NCBI GenBank assembly: GCA_030682385.1
Contig: JAUXOG010000132.1
Coordinates: 1 to 64,000, forward strand
Source: Bacteroidota bacterium
GTDB taxonomy: Bacteria; Bacteroidota; Ignavibacteria; UBA10030; BY39
Direction of reading: 5' to 3'
DNA: 64,000 nucleotides
Positions 46,720 to 56,321 of the stretch are shown here, in pieces; positions within the stretch are counted from its first letter, which is position 1; the number at the start of each line of letters is the position of its first letter. The notes beneath the pieces were generated by a model. It was not told where the DNA came from. It did not search any database and was given only the letters and a program-made list of their open reading frames with translations. Both the position numbers and the translations under genes were made by a program.

Positions 46720-47142
46720 TTAACTTTTTAATTTAGTTTTTAAAAGATTTACAAACTTCATTTGTTCAAAATGTTTATCACAAGAAAACGCCCTTTTGAT
46801 ATGACGATTCTGCATAACAACAAACGAAGTACAATCAACAAAAGAAAATTCTTTGTCAGAGTATTTTTTGAACAAAGACCAAGCTTTCGCCTCAATATCT
46901 GTATCAATATAAACAATCTCGATATTCTTTGAAGAAAAAAGCATTTTTCCAAATGATACAGCATTCTTATGGTGTGTATCAAATAATAAGCGTGTTAAAG
47001 TCTCTGCGATTACATAATTCGTTGTTACAAACTTGAATGGGTACAGTGAAGATAGAATTTTACCGGCTTGAGCGTGAAAACCATCATCTTCATTACCAAG
47101 CGACACAAAACCACTCGTATCTGCAAAGATTTCTTCGATCAT
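46720..47142 (-). CDS. VapC-like PIN-domain toxin
   Basis: The PIN fold is shown by FADTSGFVSL (first Asp, residue 8), the conserved Glu in YVIAETLTRLL and the acidic SFVDCTSFVVM near the C-terminus. The 140 residues are full length. VapC toxins are RNases that cut tRNA or rRNA. The start overlaps the antitoxin gene end by four bases. Confidence 0.88.
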   Translation of the reverse strand: MIEEIFADTSGFVSLGNEDDGFHAQAGKILSSLYPFKFVTTNYVIAETLTRLLFDTHHKNAVSFGKMLFSSKNIEIVYIDTDIEAKAWSLFKKYSDKEFSFVDCTSFVVMQNRHIKRAFSCDKHFEQMKFVNLLKTKLKS

Positions 47143-47366
47143 CCCTTCTTTCCATATAAGGATTTATTATGGTTTTGAGAAGCATTTTTTACACCTTTCC
47201 CGGAACCTTTCATTGGTTTCCATCGAAACAGAGAATCGGTTTCTCGCAAGGCAAACCATTCGAGAATTTCTCGCACGTAATCATCAAGTTGTTTCGCATT
47301 CCTTTTCGCTGCTAGTTTAAGTATACGTGCAGAATTATTATTTATTTTAATAGTTAATTGTTCCAT
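47139..47366 (-). CDS. VapB-type antitoxin
   Basis: The 75 residues begin MEQLTIKINNNSARILKLAA, a strand plus helix of the ribbon-helix-helix type, followed by a basic, probably flexible tail (KGVKNASQNHNKSLYGKKG). Overlap with the PIN gene supports a VapBC-type pair. The family identity of the antitoxin is tentative. Confidence 0.7.
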   Translation of the reverse strand: MEQLTIKINNNSARILKLAAKRNAKQLDDYVREILEWFALRETDSLFRWKPMKGSGKGVKNASQNHNKSLYGKKG

Positions 47367-47378
47367 AAAATCTACCTT

Positions 47379-48836
47379 CTATTTAGTGTTTGTTTCCTGC
47401 CAAAATTTTATCAACAAATTTCTTGCTGCTGCCATTCTGAACTCCGCACTTCCACGCACATCCGATATCGGTGTAAAATCTTTATCAATCATTTGCATAG
47501 CTTCTTCAACGGTCTCTCTTTCCCAGAGTTTTCCGATGAGAAAATTTTCAGTTATGCTTGCGCGTTTCGTCGTTACTGCCATTCCACCATAAGCAAGTAT
47601 TATTGACTTTACAACTCCTTTATCTAAATCCAAACTGAACCCGGCGCTTAATGTGGAAATATCTAAATCCTTCCGCTTGGAAACTTTGTACGATTTTACA
47701 ATCACACCATTGGGCTGCTTCGGTAATATAATAGAGGCGATCAATTCATCCGGTTTGCGGAGAGTTTTCCGGTAACCGGTAAAATAATCATTCAATGATA
47801 CTTCGCGTTTACCGTTTACACTCTGTAGTTCAACTTTTGAACCATAAGCCATCAGTACTGGAAGTGCATCTCCAATCGGTGAGGCAGTTCCAAGATTTCC
47901 GCCAAGCGTTGCCACATTACGAATCTGATTTGAAGCAAAAACATTCAACATCTGATGCAATGCCGGGAAATTTTTCTCAACACTTTTCCTTACTTCATTC
48001 ATAACCACACCGGCACCAATAGCAAGTTCGGAATGTGTTTCGTTTACAATTTTCAAATCTGCGATTCCGGAAATATCGATGAGTTCTGTAAGAAGTTCGT
48101 GTCCCTTTGTAACTCTGAGTGCGACATCTGTGGCACCACCTAACACAATCGCGTCAGGATATTTTTGTTTTAATAATAACACCTCCTCCATAGTTGCCGG
48201 ACGGAAGTATTGTTGATTTTTGGTTTTAATTAGGATTGATTCACTCGGTATTGATTTTAGCATTTCAATAATTCGAGGTTCATCGGTGTTGAAATGATCA
48301 ACTCCGTTGTGTGTACAGGCATGCGATGCTGCATCGACAATGGGCCGGTAACCTGTGCAGCGACAAAGATTGCCTGTAATCGCATCATCAATTTGAGCAC
48401 GTGATGGATTTGGATGCTCTTTGTACAACTCGAACATTGCCATCACTATACCGGGTGTGCAAAAGCCGCATTGACTTCCGTATTCTTCTACCATCGACTG
48501 CTGAACTGGATGCAGTTTACCATCGGCTGATTTTAAGTTCTCAATAGTAATGAGTTGTTTTCCATGTAACATTGGGAGGAAAATCAAGCAGGAATCGACA
48601 GCTTTGTAACGGATGCGGTCATTTTCTACCCCGCCAGACCGATGTCGGGCTGGTTCGCCTAAAGCAACCGTGCAGGCGCCGCAATCGCCTTCGGCGCACC
48701 CTTCCTTCACGCCTTTATGGTTTGGAAATTTTCGAAGATAGTTCAAAACGGTTGTTGTGGGAGTCAATCCGTTTGCGGGGTTGAAATCAATATATGTTAT
48801 TTTACCGTCGAGTATAAAAGAGATTTTTGAATTCAT
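47379..48836 (-). CDS. xdhA: Xanthine dehydrogenase small subunit XdhA (2Fe-2S and FAD)
   Basis: The first 2Fe-2S site is GVKEGCAEGDCGACTVALGE and the second uses QCGFCTPGIVM with NLCRCTGYRP. The FAD domain follows (ILGGATDVALRVTKG, FASNQIRNVATLGGNLGTASPIGD), with a CO_deh_flav_C domain at the end. The track start gives 505 residues; I choose the Met at 48836 (MNSKISFILDGK), which matches the family start. About nine extra residues (PARHRSGGV) lie between the CGACTVALGE motif and RIRYKAVDS, encoded by a palindrome. Confidence 0.92.
   Translation of the reverse strand: MNSKISFILDGKITYIDFNPANGLTPTTTVLNYLRKFPNHKGVKEGCAEGDCGACTVALGEPARHRSGGVENDRIRYKAVDSCLIFLPMLHGKQLITIENLKSADGKLHPVQQSMVEEYGSQCGFCTPGIVMAMFELYKEHPNPSRAQIDDAITGNLCRCTGYRPIVDAASHACTHNGVDHFNTDEPRIIEMLKSIPSESILIKTKNQQYFRPATMEEVLLLKQKYPDAIVLGGATDVALRVTKGHELLTELIDISGIADLKIVNETHSELAIGAGVVMNEVRKSVEKNFPALHQMLNVFASNQIRNVATLGGNLGTASPIGDALPVLMAYGSKVELQSVNGKREVSLNDYFTGYRKTLRKPDELIASIILPKQPNGVIVKSYKVSKRKDLDISTLSAGFSLDLDKGVVKSIILAYGGMAVTTKRASITENFLIGKLWERETVEEAMQMIDKDFTPISDVRGSAEFRMAAARNLLIKFWQETNTK
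48634..48653. repeat. Near-perfect palindrome inserted in xdhA
   Basis: ccagaccga and tcgggctgg form a 20-bp near-palindrome with one mismatch, in a GC-rich island. The translated stretch is absent from the usual XdhA alignment (GDCGACTVALGE to RIRYKAV). It is thus an in-frame insertion. Confidence 0.6.
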
Positions 48837-48912
48837 AAGTTTTTTTGTAAATACTGTTACTGGTTTGAATATAATTAGAAACTTAAGAAAATTCAATTGA
48901 ATCTAAATATAC

Positions 48913-51900
48913 CTAAGCGGTTAACTTTTTATTGAATAATAAAATATAGATTACTGGAATAATAAGAAGAACAAGTAAAGTGGCAGAAATCAAACCTCCG
49001 ATTGTTCCTAAAGCTAGCGAGTACCAAAAACTATCGTGGGTTTCTTCGATGACTAATGGTAAAACGCCGGCAATTGTAGTCAAAGTTGTTATCAATATCG
49101 GTCGCAAACGGGTTGCACTTCCTTTAATAACATTTTCAATAAAATTAGTTGATTCCACTTTAGAAAGTCTATCTACTAACAATATCGAAATGTTGACAGA
49201 AATTCCTGTTAATAAAAGTACAGATGCATATCCTCCTCTATCGAATGTAGCATCGCTGAAATAAAAAGCAAAGAAAACACCAATCATGGATAACGGAACA
49301 GAAAAAATAATAATAAATGGTTTTATGTAAGATTCGAACAAGGCAGCCGTTACCATATAAACTATAAAAATTGCAAGAAATATTATCAAGCCAAGTTCAA
49401 TCTCCTTTTCAGGAGTGAGCATAAAAAACATTTGAGATTGTTCGACAGTATATCCCGGTGGTAAATTATTTCTTATTTGTTCAATCACAGATTCAGTTAA
49501 TTTTTGCCCATATTTATAAGGACCTTTGTATTCGTATGAAACATACCTTTGATACTGTTGGTTTTCACGAACAATTCGCGAAAGAATTTTTCTTTCCTTT
49601 ATGCTAATAAGATCTTTTAATTTAGCACTCTCGCCATTTTTTGCAGCAATAACTACATTCATCAGATCATCAAGAGAAAAATCTTTGTAGCCGGAAAATT
49701 TAATAGAGTAATTTATTTCTTCACCGGCAATTTTTATACGTGTTGTATGAACAGCACCCCGAGACAACATCCTGACCCGATGCATCAAATCCGCAACGCT
49801 CAATCCGTAATGTTCGACTATTTTCCGATTCGCGACTAAGGCAACCTCGTATAAATTTTCGGAGTACATAAATGATCTATCGACATCTACATTTGCCACA
49901 CGCCTATTAATGATTAATTTTTGACGCATTTGGTCGGCTATATCTTTAACTTTTTCATAATTGTAACCAAGAATTTTAATATTATAGCTTGGTAATTGTG
50001 ATGAACCTGTGAAAAAACCTGGCCCAAACCCGAACACCCCCACCGTAGCGCCCCCAATATTACTCATAAGCGACGTAAGGTGTGCCTTCAATGAATAAGG
50101 GAATGAACTCTGGGCATTTTCTTCAGGAAATGTAATTGTAATATTACCGATTTCGTTGTTGTAAATATTTGTAACATACTTATCGACCTTATCATCGAAC
50201 TTGCTCAATTCATTCTCAACCAACTTAACAGCTTCGTTAAGGCGCTCGAGTTCGGTACCGGCAGGCGTTCGAATAGTAACTAAAAGATAGGTTTCCGCGC
50301 CCCAACTCCATATTTCACCTCGATTTACATATTTAAAGAACAAATGCAAACTTCCACCAAATGTATGGTCGACGTAAGGTTTTATCGTAGAATATAACTT
50401 ACTGCTGAAGATCAAATTATAAGCAGGTGATATAACCGGCGTTTCGATTTTTTCAGGCAACATCCATGTAGGAATACCAAAAATCCAAATAGTTAAAATG
50501 ATGCTGATTTTTTTGAACTTTATTAATTTTGAAAGTATTCTCTCATAAACTTTTGTTAAACGCTCTTGCAATTTAATTAGTATCGAATCTTGTTTTTCAA
50601 TTTTTAACAATTTATAACTTGCCAATGGAACAAAACTGTAAGCTACAATCAAAGAAAAGAGAAGTGCAAAGTTCACCGTGAGTGCAAATTGTTCAAAATA
50701 AAGACGCAGTTCCGGTGATAGAAAATATATTGGGATTAAAGCGCCAACCGTTGTTAAAGTAGCTGCAAATATTGGTAACCCGATATCTTGCAACGCTAAA
50801 TACAAAGCCGAACTATTATCGGTATTTAATCTATTATATCTTGAAATATTTTCTACAACGACTATAGAATTATCTACAATCAATCCAAATGAAAGAGTAA
50901 GTCCCGCTAAAGTTATTATGTTAATACTTAATTTCAAAAAGTACATTGCAATAAAAGTTAGCAATACTGAAAATAAAATAGATGAGATTACAATAATTGG
51001 CGCTCTAAAATTACGTAAAGTAACTACCAACACAATGAATATAAATATTATCGAAAATATTGACCTGTTTGATATTTTATTTATATCTTTCCTGATGCTC
51101 TCACTTTTATCAATTTCTTTTATAACATTGAAACCGTTTGGCAGCTTTGTTTCTAATTCGACAATTTTTTCAATTACTCTATCGGCAGTTGTTACGATGT
51201 TAACGTGCGGCTCTTTATCTATCTGTATGGTAACAGCAGATTTACCATTTATGCGATAGTAACTATGCACAGCTTCGAACTCGTTATTTACACTTCCAAC
51301 ATCACCGAGGCAAATTATTCTGCCATCTTTTAATATTTTCACAGGATGTTTATCAATTTGTTCGATACTTTTTTCAGGAGTTTCAAATCCTTTATTAAAG
51401 ATTCTTAAGTTTATCTTTTTCCCTCCCTCCAAGATATTCCCCACTGAAGCGACCAGTTCAAAACCTTGCATCACATCTTTAATTTCGTTTAGACTGATTT
51501 GGTAAAGATTTAATTTTTTATGGTCAAGTTCTATCTGTATTTCCCTCCTTGCTCCACCGTAAATCTGAACATTTGCAACACCTTCAACAGACATCAATTC
51601 AGTAAGCATTTTCTGTTCTACTATTTTGCGTATTTCTGAATTTGAATAGGGTGCAGATATTGTGTAGGACAAAAATCCTTGCAACTTTTCAAAATCTTCG
51701 GGTATATATTTTTGAATTCTTGGCGGTGATACGTCGTGAGGGAGTAACTCAGTTAAGCTGGCTAACTTCTCGTTCAAATCGAGCACTGCAAAATTCATTT
51801 TAACATCAGCGCCAAATTCGACAGTTACACGCGAAAGTCCTTCCTGTGATATGGATGTAATGCGTTTCACCCCATCGACGGTGTTACAAAGTTCTTCTAC

Positions 51901-52101
51901 AGGTGATGTGATGATTGATTCCATCGTTTCAGGAGAAGTGTTTCCCCAGTACGTAGATATTGTTATACGAGGGAATTCTACACTTGGTGAAAGTTCAATA
52001 GGAAGTTGAACGGCAGCAGCTATTCCGATCAAAAGAATAGCTGAATAAACCATCGTTACAAATAAAGGACGATGGGTTAGAATATTTATATATCTTGACA
52101 A
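48913..52101 (-). CDS. RND-family efflux pump, inner-membrane protein 1
   Basis: The 1,062-residue AcrB/CusA-type protein has twelve expected helices with two large periplasmic loops. The N-terminal MSRYINILTHRPLFVTMVYSA and the TM4 segment LAGLTLSFGLIVDNSIVVVENISRYN identify the family. A single Asp at TM4 (VDN), as in many RND exporters, carries the proton relay. It starts two bases from the end of the preceding RND gene, so the two pumps probably form a heteromer like MdtBC. No outer-membrane factor gene is in the window. Confidence 0.93.
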   Translation of the reverse strand: MSRYINILTHRPLFVTMVYSAILLIGIAAAVQLPIELSPSVEFPRITISTYWGNTSPETMESIITSPVEELCNTVDGVKRITSISQEGLSRVTVEFGADVKMNFAVLDLNEKLASLTELLPHDVSPPRIQKYIPEDFEKLQGFLSYTISAPYSNSEIRKIVEQKMLTELMSVEGVANVQIYGGARREIQIELDHKKLNLYQISLNEIKDVMQGFELVASVGNILEGGKKINLRIFNKGFETPEKSIEQIDKHPVKILKDGRIICLGDVGSVNNEFEAVHSYYRINGKSAVTIQIDKEPHVNIVTTADRVIEKIVELETKLPNGFNVIKEIDKSESIRKDINKISNRSIFSIIFIFIVLVVTLRNFRAPIIVISSILFSVLLTFIAMYFLKLSINIITLAGLTLSFGLIVDNSIVVVENISRYNRLNTDNSSALYLALQDIGLPIFAATLTTVGALIPIYFLSPELRLYFEQFALTVNFALLFSLIVAYSFVPLASYKLLKIEKQDSILIKLQERLTKVYERILSKLIKFKKISIILTIWIFGIPTWMLPEKIETPVISPAYNLIFSSKLYSTIKPYVDHTFGGSLHLFFKYVNRGEIWSWGAETYLLVTIRTPAGTELERLNEAVKLVENELSKFDDKVDKYVTNIYNNEIGNITITFPEENAQSSFPYSLKAHLTSLMSNIGGATVGVFGFGPGFFTGSSQLPSYNIKILGYNYEKVKDIADQMRQKLIINRRVANVDVDRSFMYSENLYEVALVANRKIVEHYGLSVADLMHRVRMLSRGAVHTTRIKIAGEEINYSIKFSGYKDFSLDDLMNVVIAAKNGESAKLKDLISIKERKILSRIVRENQQYQRYVSYEYKGPYKYGQKLTESVIEQIRNNLPPGYTVEQSQMFFMLTPEKEIELGLIIFLAIFIVYMVTAALFESYIKPFIIIFSVPLSMIGVFFAFYFSDATFDRGGYASVLLLTGISVNISILLVDRLSKVESTNFIENVIKGSATRLRPILITTLTTIAGVLPLVIEETHDSFWYSLALGTIGGLISATLLVLLIIPVIYILLFNKKLTA

Positions 52102-52102
52102 A

Positions 52103-55100
52103 TTATTTTATCGAAGAATCTTTATCAAAAAATGAATACAATATCGGAACAACTATCAAAGTTAGAAAAGTCGATGACAGCAAACCGCCCACTATGGCAA
52201 TTGAAAGAGCTATTTGCAGTTGTGAACCGGCGCCTGTACTTAACATCATAGGAATTAGTGCAAAAACAACTGTGAGTGTATTCATAACAATCGGGCGAAA
52301 TCTTTGTTTACCTGCTTCTATGATTGAGTTTCGGACAGATAGATTTTCTCGGCGTTTACGCAGTATAAAATCGATTTTAACTACTGCGTCGTTATCGGCA
52401 ATACCTACAAGTATAATCAAACCGATTAATGAGATTACACTTAAGCTCTGACCAGTTACGAATAACAATACTATCGCGCCCACAATCGCTAAAGGAATAG
52501 AAAATATTATTATAAACGGAATACGGAGCGATTCGAACTCTGCTGCTAAAATCATATACATCAGAGCGATCGAAAGTAAGAGCGACATAATTAAACCTTT
52601 TAAAGCATCCTGCATTTCTTCATTAACACCGCCAACTTCTATACTATATCCAGCAGGAATGTTTAACGGTTTTAACTCTTCTTTAATTGTGTTTATTATT
52701 TCATTAATGTTCGAACCGGTAAAATTTGCCAACACACTCATTTGTCGATTATTATTCTCCCGACAAATTTCTAAGTAGCCCTCTGAACGCCGATATTTAA
52801 TAAAAGCCCGGAGCTGTACCTCGCCATTTCTTGTGGTTATCGAATTGTTCAATAAATCATAAATTTCATCCCTATCCGCTTCAGTCGCTCTCACTAATAA
52901 TGTAATTTTTTTATCGAAATCACTAACAGTTGTTGCTTCGCGTCCTTTGAAAATTGTACTTATGAAATTCGAAATATCCCGGACTGTCAATCCATACATC
53001 GCCGCTTTTGCTCTATCGATTTCGATTAAATATTCAGGAATACCTTTCTCGAAACCCAATCGTATATCTGTTAGATTGTTAATGCTCTTTAGATATGGCA
53101 GTAATTCTTGCGCAATCTTTGCTGCCGTGTTTAAGTCTTTACCTACAACTTTTATCTGTATATCATTTTCAGATGGGTTTAGTATTTTTTCGAAAGTAGA
53201 TTTCGGTTTGTTAATAGCAAAACTTACATTTTTAAACTTATCTAATTTTTTTCTTATTTCTTTGATAGCGTCGGATGGAACAAATTGTTTTTTAATTTTC
53301 ACGTACATTTCTGCTCTATCAATCGAACTGCGGGTGATGTTTAGAACATCATACTCATCTACAATACCGATATTCGATAATACATACTCGATAGAATTCA
53401 TTGCTGTAAGTTCATTTTCTATTAGATACACTAGTTGTGAAGTTCCATAAAGCGATGTACCTCTTGGCATTTTGGCTTCTAAAATAAACTCGTGTTGTTC
53501 AACATTTGGAATAAATTCTTTCGGCATTATTACAATCAGAAAAACAGTAAGTGCAAATAAAATGATTGTCAATACTAAAATTTTTAGTCTATTATCCAGT
53601 GCATATAGCAACAGCCTCTCGTAATATCTGAATAAACTTTCAAATGTTTTTGATATTCTATAAAAAAATGGATTTAAAATTCTTTTGATGAAATATGTAT
53701 TTTTATAATCAAATAAAAGATGTGTTTTTATAATTTTCTTCCTTGAGGCTAACATTGGTATCAGCGTCATAGCAACAAATAAAGATGCCATAAGAGAAAT
53801 TGTAATGCTTAGCGATTGATCCCTAAAAAGTTCCGCTGCAATCCCTTTTATATAAATAAGTGGAAGAAAGACTGCAACAGTGGTCAATGTAGATGCTGTA
53901 ATAGCTAAGCCCACCTCTGATGCACCAAGCGTTGCTGATTCTATTAAACTTTTCCCACTTTGTCGATGTCTTGAAATATTTTCGATAACGACTATAGAAT
54001 TGTCTAAAAGCATGCCCACACCTACAGCCAATCCGCCCATCGAAATTATGTTTAGATTTACACCAAAAAAATACATAAGTAAAAAAGTGGCAAGCAAAGA
54101 GGTTGGTATTGTAATTCCTATGATAAGGGGGTCTCTAATGTTGTACAAGAACAAAAATAATACGATAAAAGCTAAAAATCCGCCGTACAATACTTCCTGC
54201 TCAACATTTGATATAGCATCGTTTATAAATTCTGACTGATTAAAAATTACAGAGATATTAAAGTCTTTATATTCTTCATTTAGCTGTTTAATTACTTCTT
54301 GAACTTCCCCGGCGGTATTGACTGTATTCGAGCCGACCTCTTTTTTAACTAATATAGATATTGTTTCTTTACCGTTTAAACGTGAAATGCCTTGTCGTTC
54401 TTTAAAATCATCTAAAACTTCTGCAACATCTTTGATGCGGACAGTTTTTTTCTTTCCATCATCTATTATTACTGTGTTTTTAATTTCTTCTACAGTTTGT
54501 AATTCGCCTAAAATTCTAAGAGAAAATCTAAACCATCCGCTTTTTATATCGCCGCCGGGTAAATTTACGTTTGCCGCTGAGATCGAAGCAACAACATCTT
54601 CGATAGAAAGTGCAAATGTTTTTAACAATTGCATGTTTACATTCACTTGTATTTCGCGCTCCAATCCACCTAAAATAGAAGCTTGTGCAACTCCATCAAT
54701 TTGTTCCAGGCGGCGTTTTATTACGAGGCGCGAAAATTCTTTTAGGTTGACAAGGCGTTCTTTATCTTGAACTTGCATTTTTTGCAAGTTTACATTCGTA
54801 CTCGTTATAGAATTACCTGTTTTCTTACTTGTTACAACAAGTGTCATTATCGGGAAACTAGAAGGGTCTAAACGTATAATCGTTGGTCTGCCTGCTTCTT
54901 TGGGAAGCATGTAACGCAGTTGGTCTAATTTCTCACGAACATGCAGTGCAGCAAAATCCATATCCGAACCCCATAAGAATTCTATAATAACAAATGATAA
55001 TCCTTCCCGAGATGTAGAAGTTACTTTTTTAATTCCAGTAATAGTTCCGACCGAAGCTTCTATTGGTTCTGTTATCGAAGCTTCTACTTCTTCGGGTGCT

Positions 55101-55261
55101 GCGTTCGGATAGGATGTCTGTATTGTTAGCTTTGGAATGTCAATTTCGGGGAGTAAATCGGTGCTGAGCTGGTTGTACGAAAAAATACCAAACAGCACGA
55201 CAGCCAAAAATAACATAGCTGTTGTAACTGGTCGGCGTATCGATGTTGTTTGTAACCACAT
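52103..55261 (-). CDS. RND-family efflux pump, inner-membrane protein 2
   Basis: The 1,052 residues begin MWLQTTSIRRPVTTAMLFLA and show the TM4 motif GGLAVGVGMLLDNSIVVIEN and the C-terminal LIGLIILVGIADNDAVVKIDF. It is homologous to the pump gene downstream. Only 64 nt separate it from the last beta-propeller gene on the same strand, so it may share their transcript. The adaptor protein for both pumps is probably the gene at 63461, at the other end of the peptide cassette array. Confidence 0.93.
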   Translation of the reverse strand: MWLQTTSIRRPVTTAMLFLAVVLFGIFSYNQLSTDLLPEIDIPKLTIQTSYPNAAPEEVEASITEPIEASVGTITGIKKVTSTSREGLSFVIIEFLWGSDMDFAALHVREKLDQLRYMLPKEAGRPTIIRLDPSSFPIMTLVVTSKKTGNSITSTNVNLQKMQVQDKERLVNLKEFSRLVIKRRLEQIDGVAQASILGGLEREIQVNVNMQLLKTFALSIEDVVASISAANVNLPGGDIKSGWFRFSLRILGELQTVEEIKNTVIIDDGKKKTVRIKDVAEVLDDFKERQGISRLNGKETISILVKKEVGSNTVNTAGEVQEVIKQLNEEYKDFNISVIFNQSEFINDAISNVEQEVLYGGFLAFIVLFLFLYNIRDPLIIGITIPTSLLATFLLMYFFGVNLNIISMGGLAVGVGMLLDNSIVVIENISRHRQSGKSLIESATLGASEVGLAITASTLTTVAVFLPLIYIKGIAAELFRDQSLSITISLMASLFVAMTLIPMLASRKKIIKTHLLFDYKNTYFIKRILNPFFYRISKTFESLFRYYERLLLYALDNRLKILVLTIILFALTVFLIVIMPKEFIPNVEQHEFILEAKMPRGTSLYGTSQLVYLIENELTAMNSIEYVLSNIGIVDEYDVLNITRSSIDRAEMYVKIKKQFVPSDAIKEIRKKLDKFKNVSFAINKPKSTFEKILNPSENDIQIKVVGKDLNTAAKIAQELLPYLKSINNLTDIRLGFEKGIPEYLIEIDRAKAAMYGLTVRDISNFISTIFKGREATTVSDFDKKITLLVRATEADRDEIYDLLNNSITTRNGEVQLRAFIKYRRSEGYLEICRENNNRQMSVLANFTGSNINEIINTIKEELKPLNIPAGYSIEVGGVNEEMQDALKGLIMSLLLSIALMYMILAAEFESLRIPFIIIFSIPLAIVGAIVLLFVTGQSLSVISLIGLIILVGIADNDAVVKIDFILRKRRENLSVRNSIIEAGKQRFRPIVMNTLTVVFALIPMMLSTGAGSQLQIALSIAIVGGLLSSTFLTLIVVPILYSFFDKDSSIK

Positions 55262-55325
55262 ATTTTATAATTTTGGAAAGTTCAGGGAACGTTTGCGAAC
55301 AATATACCCAACCCATTGCTAATTG

Positions 55326-56321
55326 TCAATTAAATTTATAAATCCTAACTATAGAAGTTGAATTATCCAAAGATAATAAGCAGGCGTACTTATCCTTAGA
55401 TATTAGACAAGCATCAATTAACTTTTCATTTTTATCCAACTGAAACTCAAGAGTATTCAAATATCTGCCTTTGCCATTAAATACATCAACAAATAACTGT
55501 AAAGAGCCTGGGCGTAGAAACCTTGTAATAAATATTTTACCATCACCAGAAATGTCAATTTTTTGTATTATCGGTGGATATGTTATTCCTGCCTGAGTAG
55601 TTGTTTTTTGCATGGGAGATAATAATTCAACTTCAATTTTTGAATAGGGCTGATGATTAAAATCAGGATAAGTAAAACTTTCAATTAATTTCCCACTTTT
55701 TGAATATACATTTATATTATATTCATTTTCAAAAGCTAAATATATTTTTTCTTTTATTGCTATAACTGGCAAAGCAATTCTGAGGGGTGGTGGTGATTGG
55801 ATGTATTCAAATTTAATTACAGGGCGTGAGTTTTTACTAGTATATATGATACCATCCATCATTCCACCCATATATCCCATTAATTCAATTGTAACATACA
55901 GAATATCTTTTGTATTCGGAATAGTTGAATAATTTGCTATTACACCGCTTCCGATAATATTTTTAACACCTTTTGACTTACCGTTAAAATCAAACTTCAA
56001 TACTTTTATCTTCGACGAATCTGTTTCGAATGAACTTCCAAGTGGACCAAAAAATAGTTCATCATTCGATATAAAAGAGAACATTTTCATACCAACGGCT
56101 GAAATTATGATTGATGAATTTGATTTTAGATTATATAGTACAGCATCATCATCTTGAAAACCAACAATAAAATAAGAATTTTCATTAGATAATATCTGGC
56201 TCCAGTAAATATTTATCGGTAGTTCCTGTGATATGATGCTTCTTTCTTCAGATGTTTGACCGAAGGCTGTAAGGTTGATAAAAAAAAGATATGTCCACAA
56301 AAAATTTAAATAATATTTCAT
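55326..56321 (-). CDS. Secreted beta-propeller-like protein A2
   Basis: The 331-residue protein has a signal peptide (MKYYLNFLWTYLFFINLTAFGQ) and repeated beta-blade segments (LYVTIELMGYMG, FENEYNINVYSKSGKLIES, ISGDGKIFITRFL, LFVDVFNGKGRYL). It is less similar to the other three propellers and lacks the GxGPGE motif. It overlaps the end of propeller A by four bases, so it belongs to cassette A. Confidence 0.6.
   Translation of the reverse strand: MKYYLNFLWTYLFFINLTAFGQTSEERSIISQELPINIYWSQILSNENSYFIVGFQDDDAVLYNLKSNSSIIISAVGMKMFSFISNDELFFGPLGSSFETDSSKIKVLKFDFNGKSKGVKNIIGSGVIANYSTIPNTKDILYVTIELMGYMGGMMDGIIYTSKNSRPVIKFEYIQSPPPLRIALPVIAIKEKIYLAFENEYNINVYSKSGKLIESFTYPDFNHQPYSKIEVELLSPMQKTTTQAGITYPPIIQKIDISGDGKIFITRFLRPGSLQLFVDVFNGKGRYLNTLEFQLDKNEKLIDACLISKDKYACLLSLDNSTSIVRIYKFN

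Noticed and set aside
52095-54770. Long plus-strand ORFs opposite the RND pump gene
   Set aside because: They are shadows of the minus-strand RND gene; they lack ribosome binding sites and family motifs.
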